Of a stretch of 64,000 nt of DNA, positions 58,960-64,000 are shown in pieces. The notes beneath the pieces were generated by a model. It was given only the letters and a program-made list of their open reading frames with translations. It searched no databases and was not told where the DNA came from. Where the stretch lies: assembly GCA_049840395.1 (NCBI GenBank), contig JASGLD010000005.1, positions 1,054,001 to 1,118,000 of the forward strand, read 5' to 3'. The position numbers were made by a program, and so were the translations under genes. How positions within the stretch are numbered: position 1 is the first letter of the stretch; each line of letters opens with the position of its first letter. This DNA is from CAILZL01 sp049840395 (GTDB lineage Bacteria > Pseudomonadota > Gammaproteobacteria > Steroidobacterales > Steroidobacteraceae).

Positions 58960-59841
58960 GTGAGTGCCGGTGAAGAAATGCTGGATCGGGCGGGGCAGGC
59001 GCTACCCTGGCCTGCACCCGCCAAACTCAATCTCTGTCTGCACATCGTCGGTCGGCGCGCCGATGGTTATCACTTGCTGCAAACGGCCTTTCAATTCATC
59101 GATCTGATGGATGAGCTGCGTTTCTACAAAAGACCGGCTGGTGTCATCGAACGAATTGCCGGTCCGGCGGATGTGCCTGCCGACAAAGATCTGGTGGTAC
59201 GCGCAGCACGGTTGTTGGCAGCAAATGCATCTGTGCAGCAAGGTGTGGCCATCGAACTCGCCAAGCGCATTCCCATGCAGGCGGGATTGGGTGGCGGCAG
59301 CTCCGATGCGGCGACTACCTTGGTGGCGCTGAATCATCTATGGGGCTGCGGATTATCCCTGGATCAGTTGGCCGAGCTGGGTCTGCAGCTGGGTGCTGAT
59401 GTGCCGGTATTCGTTCGCGGCCAGGCCGCCTGGGCCGAGGGTGTGGGTGAGCAACTGACGCCGGTAGATTTCCCAGAATTAAGTTACTTGGTGGTGCAAC
59501 CGCCGGTTTCGGTGAGCACGGCGGAAATCTTTCAAGCTTCTGAATTGACACGGGATACCCCCCTCACCACAATACGCGCCTTTCTCGCCGGGGGCGGTCA
59601 TAACGATTGCACGTCCACGGTTCGAGCTCGGTATCCGGCTGTGGCGCAAGTGCTTGATTGGCTGGGTGCTCTCGGTGAGGCGAAATTGACGGGAACCGGC
59701 GCGTGTGTATTCGCGGGCTGGCCCGAACGCGGTGCTGCCGAGCGCGCCGCCGCGCAGTTGCCCGCGCAGTGGCGCGGATTTGTAGTGCAAGGGTGTAATC
59801 GATCGCCCCTGCTGCGGCGCTTAGGCGTAGCACCTGCTTAA
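58960..59841 (+). CDS. ispE: 4-diphosphocytidyl-2-C-methylerythritol kinase
   Basis: 293 residues, starting with GTG. GHMP-fold kinase of the MEP isoprenoid pathway, adding phosphate to CDP-methylerythritol. Features: 'PWPAPAKLNLCLHIVGRRADGYHLLQTAFQFID' (motif 1), 'RIPMQAGLGGGSSDAATTLVALN' (ATP loop, near 104-125), 'LGADVPVFVRGQAAWAEGVGE' and the C-terminal 'KLTGTGACVFAGW' (third motif). It overlaps the transcription unit lolB-ispE and is followed by a tRNA gene. Confidence 0.96.
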   Translation: MSAGEEMLDRAGQALPWPAPAKLNLCLHIVGRRADGYHLLQTAFQFIDLMDELRFYKRPAGVIERIAGPADVPADKDLVVRAARLLAANASVQQGVAIELAKRIPMQAGLGGGSSDAATTLVALNHLWGCGLSLDQLAELGLQLGADVPVFVRGQAAWAEGVGEQLTPVDFPELSYLVVQPPVSVSTAEIFQASELTRDTPLTTIRAFLAGGGHNDCTSTVRARYPAVAQVLDWLGALGEAKLTGTGACVFAGWPERGAAERAAAQLPAQWRGFVVQGCNRSPLLRRLGVAPA

Positions 59842-59880
59842 GCGGGCTGGATAATCGAACGACTTGAATTGGTTTGCGGT

Positions 59881-59955
59881 TGGGGTGTCGCCAAGTGGTA
59901 AGGCAGCGGGTTTTGATCCCGCCATTCGGAGGTTCGAATCCTTCCACCCCAGCCA
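59881..59955 (+). tRNA. tRNA-Gln (anticodon TTG)
   Basis: 75 bases including an encoded CCA. Acceptor stem TGGGGTG/CACCCCA; D-arm 'gccaagtggtaaggc'; anticodon stem gcggg/cccgc with loop TTTTGAT, giving anticodon TTG (glutamine, CAA codons); T-arm 'ggaggttcgaatccttcc'. It sits between ispE and prs, the same position as in Pseudomonas and relatives. Confidence 0.97.
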
Positions 59956-60085
59956 ATTCTGCAGAATGGCTGTGGCCTGTGGGTTGTGCATGATGAGTGC
60001 AATGTTTGCACCGCTGCACCGCCTGTAGTCCACAGCCTTTTTGATCTGTTGTTTTTGATTCTTGCGATTGTCTTGGAGCGTCTTC

Positions 60086-61039
60086 ATGGACCAGTCCAGC
60101 ATGGCGGTCTTCACCGGTAATGCCAATCCAGGCCTCGCGGCCGAGATTGCGCGTCACCTCAATTTGCCGCTGGGTCGCGCCGCGGTCGGCCGCTTCAGTG
60201 ACGGCGAGATCACCGTCGAGCTGATGGACAATGTGCGTGGTCGCGATGTGTTCATCGTGCAATCCACCTGCACGCCCACCAACGATCACCTGATGGAATT
60301 GCTGATCATGGTCGATGCCTGCCGCCGCGCGTCGGCCGCTCGCATTACCGCCGTGATGCCGTACTTCGGTTACTCGCGCCAGGATCGCCGCCCACGCGCG
60401 CAGCGCTCCGCCATCACCGCCAAACTGGTCGCCAACATGATCATGCGCGCCGGTGTGGACCGTTTGCTGACCGTTGATCTGCACGCCGACCAGATTCAAG
60501 GCTTCTTCGATATTCCGGTGGACAATGTGTATTCGTCGCCGGTGCTGCTGGGCGATGTGTGGAAGCGCAAGTACGACAATTTGGTGGTGGTGTCGCCGGA
60601 CGTGGGCGGTGTGGTGCGCGCTCGTGCACTGGCCAAGCGTCTCGACGATGCCGATCTGGCCATCATCGACAAGCGTCGTCCACGCGCCAATGTGTCGGAA
60701 GTGATGAACATCATCGGTGAAGTGAAGGGCAAGAGCTGCGTGCTCATCGATGACCTGGTGGATACCGCCGGTACGCTGTGCCATGCCGCCACCGCCTTGA
60801 AGAAGGAAGGTGCGCAGCGCGTGGTGGCGTACATCACTCACCCGGTGCTGTCCGGTCCTGCCATCGAACGCTTGGCCAAGTCGGATCTGGATGAGCTGGT
60901 GGTCACCGATACCATTCCGCTGCGTCAGGCTGCCAAAGAGTGCGCCAAGATTCGCCAGCTGTCGGTAGCCGGTTTGCTGGCCGAGACCATGCGTCGTATT
61001 CGTGATGAAGAGAGCGTGAGCTCTCTTTATGTGGATTGA
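60086..61039 (+). CDS. prs: Ribose-phosphate pyrophosphokinase
   Basis: 317 residues from ATG 60086 (GGAG upstream; eight further codons upstream lack support). Makes PRPP from ribose 5-phosphate and ATP for nucleotides, His and Trp. Features: 'MAVFTGNANPGLAAEIARHL', 'FSDGEITVEL', 'VMPYFGYSRQDRRPRAQRSAITAKLVA' (ATP flexible loop), 'LLTVDLHADQIQGFF' (metal site), 'VVVSPDVGGVVRARA', and the PRPP loop 'VLIDDLVDTAGTLCHAA'. Downstream is a pair of palindromic repeats before rplY. Confidence 0.97.
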   Translation: MDQSSMAVFTGNANPGLAAEIARHLNLPLGRAAVGRFSDGEITVELMDNVRGRDVFIVQSTCTPTNDHLMELLIMVDACRRASAARITAVMPYFGYSRQDRRPRAQRSAITAKLVANMIMRAGVDRLLTVDLHADQIQGFFDIPVDNVYSSPVLLGDVWKRKYDNLVVVSPDVGGVVRARALAKRLDDADLAIIDKRRPRANVSEVMNIIGEVKGKSCVLIDDLVDTAGTLCHAATALKKEGAQRVVAYITHPVLSGPAIERLAKSDLDELVVTDTIPLRQAAKECAKIRQLSVAGLLAETMRRIRDEESVSSLYVD

Positions 61040-61054
61040 TTATTGATGAATTAA

Positions 61055-61155
61055 GACGGGCGTGATGAATCACGCCCCTACGGTATGGTGTATAGGTCCT
61101 GTAGGTTGTTAATAGACATCGTCGATGTAGGGGTTCGATTCATCGAACCTGTCCG
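61055..61155. repeat. Inverted pair of REP-like palindromes between prs and rplY
   Basis: Copy 1 (61055-61082) carries the hairpin gggcgtga-tgaa-tcacgccc followed by cctac. Copy 2 (61127-61155) carries gtagggg then the hairpin ggttcga-ttca-tcgaacc. Read on opposite strands both have the form GTAGGGG-stem-ATTCAT-stem-C-GTC: flanks and loop are kept while stem bases differ on both sides in a compensating way. The two are in opposite orientation about 45 bases apart, as in a REPIN. Confidence 0.75.
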
Positions 61156-61256
61156 ATTTTCGGCAGCACACATGGGTGTGTCGTCGATGGAGCGAAGTGA
61201 TGCGCCTTTGGTCGCGAAGTGCATCGCTTCTTGTTGGTAAATAGTTGGAGATAGAC

Positions 61257-61973
61257 ATGAAGACTTCATTTGAATTAGTCGCCGAAGCGCGCGCTGATAA
61301 GCAGGGGAAGGGTGCGAGCCGCCGCCTGCGTCATGCCGGCCGCGTTCCTGCGATCCTGTACGGTGGCCATGAAGCCCCGGCAAACCTGTCGTTCGATCAC
61401 CAGAAGCTGACGGTGGCGTTGCAGAACGAACGCTTCTTCACCACCTTGCTGTCGATCAAGATCGGTGACAAGACCCAGGCTGCGATTCTGAAAGACATCC
61501 AGCGTCATCCGGCCAAGCCCACTGTGTTGCACCTTGACTTGCAGCGCGTGATGGATAACGAGCCGATCCGCATGACCATTCCGCTGCACTTCAAGAACGC
61601 CAGCGTTGCTCCCGGCGTGAAGACCGGTGGCGGTCAGGTATCGCACCTGCTCAACGAAGTGGCCGTAGTGTGCTTGCCGAAGGATCTGCCGGAATATCTG
61701 GAAGTCGACATGATCGCCATGGAGATCAACGACACCAAGCATCTGTCCGACATCCCGCTGCCTGCCGGTGTTGAACTGGTATTGCTGTCGCATGGTCGCG
61801 ATGAAGCCGTGGTGTCCGTGCATCACCCACGTGTGGAAGAGGAAGCTGCTGCTCCTGCGGCCGATGCAGCACCTGCTGCTGCGGCCAAGCCTGCTGCCGG
61901 CGCCAAACCCGCTGCAGCGCCTGCTGCCGGTGCCAAGCCTGCCGCTGCGCCTGCCAAGGGCGGCAAGAAGTAA
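61257..61973 (+). CDS. rplY: 50S ribosomal protein L25/CTC
   Basis: 238 residues from ATG 61257, preceded by GGAG. It binds 5S rRNA on the large ribosomal subunit. Long-form L25 (CTC type): N-terminal 'LVAEARADKQGKGASRRLRHAGRVPAILYGG', 'HLDLQRVMDNEPIRMTIPLHFKN' and the beta C-domain 'VVCLPKDLPEYLEVDMIAMEI'. The last 40 residues are an Ala/Pro/Lys tail with a repeated PAAGAKPAA unit and end GGKK, an extension that varies among species. It belongs to the conserved prs-rplY-pth-ychF order and is followed by a terminator. Confidence 0.95.
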   Translation: MKTSFELVAEARADKQGKGASRRLRHAGRVPAILYGGHEAPANLSFDHQKLTVALQNERFFTTLLSIKIGDKTQAAILKDIQRHPAKPTVLHLDLQRVMDNEPIRMTIPLHFKNASVAPGVKTGGGQVSHLLNEVAVVCLPKDLPEYLEVDMIAMEINDTKHLSDIPLPAGVELVLLSHGRDEAVVSVHHPRVEEEAAAPAADAAPAAAAKPAAGAKPAAAPAAGAKPAAAPAKGGKK

Positions 61974-61990
61974 GCTATTGGCTCTACGCA

Positions 61991-62030
61991 CGGGGCTGTC
62001 CACACGGGCAGCCCCGTTTCGCTTTTCAGA
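61991..62030 (+). terminator. Intrinsic terminator after rplY
   Basis: cggggctg-tccacacggg-cagccccg (8 bp GC stem) then gtttcgctttt. 17 bases past the rplY stop, so it separates rplY from pth at least partly. Confidence 0.75.
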
Positions 62031-62072
62031 GCCATCGCTTATCAGCCGCTTATTAGCAAGATCGGTTAAGTC

Positions 62073-62660
62073 ATGCCCGGCACGCCACTACAAGTCATCG
62101 TTGGTCTGGGGAACCCCGGCAACGAACATCTGCAGACCCGACACAATGCGGGCTTCTGGTTCGTCGATGCGTTGGCGCGTCACTACGGCGGACAATTTCG
62201 CGGCCACAATCGCTATCACGGCGATGTCTGTCGCATCGAGATCGGCGGTCATGAGATCTCCTTGTTGAAACCGGATACTTACATGAATCGCAGCGGCCTG
62301 GCGATTCGCGCCCTCTCCGATTACATGAAGATCGCCCCGGAACAGATTCTGGTGGCGCATGATGAATTGGATCTGCCGCCCGGCGTGGCGCGTTTCAAAC
62401 TCGGTGGCGGTCATGGCGGACACAACGGTCTGCGCGACACCATCACGCATATCGGTCAGAACTTCTGGCGACTGCGTTTAGGCATCGGTCATCCCGGCGA
62501 TAAGTCGCAGGTGATCGATTTCGTGTTACAGCGTGCTTCTGCGAAGGAAGAAGACTTGATCATGGATTCGCTGGTGGCTGCGGCCGATCAATTGCCTACC
62601 TTCCTCGATCAAGGAGCAGAGAAGGCGATGCATCAGTTGCATAGCGTGAAAACAGGTTGA
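62073..62660 (+). CDS. pth: Peptidyl-tRNA hydrolase
   Basis: 195 residues. Recycles tRNAs by cutting peptidyl-tRNAs released prematurely. Features: 'VIVGLGNPGNEHLQTRHNAGFWFVDALA' with catalytic His near 22 and Asn, 'LLKPDTYMNRSGLAIRAL', 'ILVAHDELDLPPGVARFKLGGGHGGHNGLRDTI' (catalytic Asp/His region), and 'WRLRLGIGHPGDKSQVIDFVL'. Ordinary length and position in the conserved block. Confidence 0.96.
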   Translation: MPGTPLQVIVGLGNPGNEHLQTRHNAGFWFVDALARHYGGQFRGHNRYHGDVCRIEIGGHEISLLKPDTYMNRSGLAIRALSDYMKIAPEQILVAHDELDLPPGVARFKLGGGHGGHNGLRDTITHIGQNFWRLRLGIGHPGDKSQVIDFVLQRASAKEEDLIMDSLVAAADQLPTFLDQGAEKAMHQLHSVKTG

Positions 62661-62727
62661 ATGAATCGTAACGGTTGCTCTTGGGTGAGACCGTTTGCTT
62701 TGATGGAATGTTGAGTGACTTTTATAT

Positions 62728-62801
62728 CCGTCATCCCCGCGCAGGCGGGGATCCAGTAGAGAAAATAATTCAACTGGGTTCTCGCCTACGCGAGAACGAC
62801 G
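62728..62801. repeat. Inverted pair of 29-base palindromes between pth and ychF
   Basis: Left unit cgtcatccccgcgcaggcgg ... ccagt (62729-62757) and right unit actgggttctcgcctacgcg ... gacg (62773-62801). The right unit reads on the minus strand as cgtcgttctcgcgtaggcga ... ccagt, the same frame (cgtc-stem-loop-stem-ccagt) with other stem bases (ccccgc/gcgggg versus tctcgc/gcgaga). This type is common in several proteobacterial genomes. Confidence 0.8.
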
Positions 62802-62849
62802 CGAATACAGTCATTGCGTATTAACTGAAGGTTCTTAAGTCAGGATTTT

Positions 62850-63941
62850 ATGGGTATCAAATGCGGCATCGTCGGTCTGCCCAACGTGGGCAAGTCAACG
62901 CTCTTCAACGCGTTGACGCGCGCGCAGATCGCGGCTGAAAACTATCCCTTCTGCACCATCGAACCCAATGTCGGCGTGGTGCCGGTGCCGGACCCGCGCC
63001 TGGATGCGCTGGCCGCCATCGTCAGCCCGGAAAAAATCCTGCCCACCATGGTGGAGTTCGTGGACATCGCCGGCTTGGTGGCGGGCGCATCCACTGGCGA
63101 AGGTCTGGGCAACAAGTTCCTCGCGCACATCCGCGAAACCGATGCGATTGCTCATGTGGTGCGCTGCTTCGAGAACGACGATGTGATTCACGTCGCCGGC
63201 AAGGTCAGTCCACTGGACGACATCGCCGTGATCAACACCGAACTGGCGCTGGCCGATCTCGATGGCGTGGAGCGTGCCTTGCGTCGCGCCGAAAAATCCG
63301 CCAAGACCGGCGACAAGGATGCGGTGAAGTTGCAAGCCGTGCTCAAGCGCCTGCATGAGCATCTGGATGCCGGTGAACCGGCGCGTTCCTGCCCGATTGA
63401 ACCCGAAGAACACAAGCTATTGCATGAGCTGCACCTGATCACCATCAAGCCGTTGATGTACGTGGCCAACGTCGCTGAGGATGGCTTTGAAAACAATTCG
63501 CGCCTGGATCAAGTACGCGCGCTGGCTGAAAAAGAAAAAGCCCAGGTGGTGCCGGTATGCGCTTCGATGGAAGCGGAAATCTCGCAACTCGAAGAGGCTG
63601 ACCGCGCGGACTTCCTGAAAGAGATGGGCCTGACTGAGCCCGGTTTGAACCGCGTCATTCGCGCCGGTTACGCGCTGCTGGGTTTGCAAACCTACTTCAC
63701 CGCCGGCGTGAAGGAAGTGCGCGCCTGGACCGTGCGCGCCGGCTCCACCGCCCCGCAAGCCGCTGGCGTCATCCACACCGATTTCGAGAAAGGCTTCATC
63801 CGCGCCGAAGTCATCGCCTACGACGACTACATCGCCCTGAAAGGCGAACAAGGCGCCAAGGAAGCCGGCAAGCTGCGCCTGGAAGGCAAGGAATACCTGG
63901 TCAAGGAAGGCGACGTCATGCACTTCCGCTTCAACGTCTAA
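62850..63941 (+). CDS. ychF: Ribosome-associated ATPase YchF
   Basis: 363 residues; Obg-family P-loop protein that prefers ATP and binds ribosomes, linked to oxidative stress. Features: 'KCGIVGLPNVGKSTLFNALTRAQIAAENYPFCTIEPNVGVVPVPDPRLD' (G1 and switch), 'MVEFVDIAGLVAGASTGEGLGNKFLAHIRETDAIAHVVRCFE' (G3), 'YVANVAEDG' (a variant of the NKxD site), and the C-terminal TGS-like 'QTYFTAGVKEVRAWTVRAGSTAPQAAGVIHTDFEKGFIRAEVI'. Last gene in the window. Confidence 0.97.
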   Translation: MGIKCGIVGLPNVGKSTLFNALTRAQIAAENYPFCTIEPNVGVVPVPDPRLDALAAIVSPEKILPTMVEFVDIAGLVAGASTGEGLGNKFLAHIRETDAIAHVVRCFENDDVIHVAGKVSPLDDIAVINTELALADLDGVERALRRAEKSAKTGDKDAVKLQAVLKRLHEHLDAGEPARSCPIEPEEHKLLHELHLITIKPLMYVANVAEDGFENNSRLDQVRALAEKEKAQVVPVCASMEAEISQLEEADRADFLKEMGLTEPGLNRVIRAGYALLGLQTYFTAGVKEVRAWTVRAGSTAPQAAGVIHTDFEKGFIRAEVIAYDDYIALKGEQGAKEAGKLRLEGKEYLVKEGDVMHFRFNV

Positions 63942-63947
63942 TTTCCT

Positions 63948-63991
63948 ATTCCCTCTCCCGCTTGCGGGAGAGGGCTAGGGAGAGGGAGCGA
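63948..63991. repeat. GC palindrome after ychF, related to the ccctctcccgc family
   Basis: ccctctcccg-cttg-cgggagaggg (10 bp stem) followed by ctagggagaggg, shortly after the ychF stop. It has the same style as the hairpins at 9773 and 27057-27185 and may also serve as a transcription end. Confidence 0.7.
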
Positions 63992-64000
63992 AAGTCTCGT

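Noticed and set aside
59564..60841. Long antisense frame across ispE, the tRNA gene and prs
   Set aside because: It runs through a tRNA and two clear genes on the other strand and shows no protein motif.

Overview
This window is 64 kb of moderately GC-rich chromosomal DNA from a Gram-negative gammaproteobacterium. Lipoprotein signal peptides, TonB-dependent receptors, LolB, MtgA and Bfd/Bfr all fit this. The right end carries the order prfA-hemA // TPR lipoprotein-lolB-ispE-tRNA-Gln-prs-rplY-pth-ychF, which from general knowledge is also found in Pseudomonas and Xanthomonas relatives. Interspersed palindromes of the 'ccctaaccctcccc' and 'gtagggg-hairpin' kinds suggest a Xanthomonadales/Nevskiales-type genome, but I cannot fix the genus. 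No insertion sequence, integrase, prophage or CRISPR array was seen.

Layout. (1) 1-0.95 kb: the tail of an aldehyde dehydrogenase and phaB (acetoacetyl-CoA reductase). (2) 1.5-9.75 kb: an iron-acquisition cluster opened by a Fur-box-like site and hemP, followed by two overlapping unknown genes, two TonB-dependent siderophore receptors, a PepSY membrane protein and a DUF6607-like secreted protein. (3) 9.8-16 kb: mostly exported proteins (NTF2-like, frameshifted DUF1684, an unknown secreted protein, DUF4142, CotH kinase-like) plus a PhzF isomerase. (4) 16-25 kb: an MHYT hybrid histidine kinase, the phosphatase PhoX, a YfcE-type phosphodiesterase, a small secreted protein and a large DUF748/AsmA-like protein. 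(5) 25-37 kb: GNAT, a second PepSY protein, an FAD-linked D-2-hydroxyacid dehydrogenase, TPR protein, signal peptidase, photolyase, a frameshifted BtuF-like protein coupled to DUF5522, GST, PhoD phosphatase and HtpX. (6) 37-44.4 kb: proA, an OmpA-type protein and a molybdenum cofactor operon moeA-moaA-moaC-mobA/moaD fusion-moaE. (7) 44.5-46.1 kb: three tandem paralogous small secreted proteins. (8) 46.3-52.6 kb: mtgA, ppiB, prmC, the bfd-bfr iron-storage pair behind a second Fur-like site, a methyltransferase/MFS pair and an acetoacetate decarboxylase-family gene. (9) 53-64 kb: two small secreted proteins and then the conserved housekeeping block.

Functional links: two iron modules (uptake at 1.5-9.7 kb, storage/mobilisation at 48.5-49.4 kb) each have a Fur-like site. 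Two Tat-exported phosphatases (PhoX, PhoD) suggest scavenging of organic phosphate. The molybdenum cofactor genes form one tight minus-strand operon. The least explained parts are the gene pair behind hemP, the three tandem two-cysteine proteins, the MobA-MoaD fusion, the two frameshifted genes, and the palindromic repeat families whose stems differ by compensating changes between copies.
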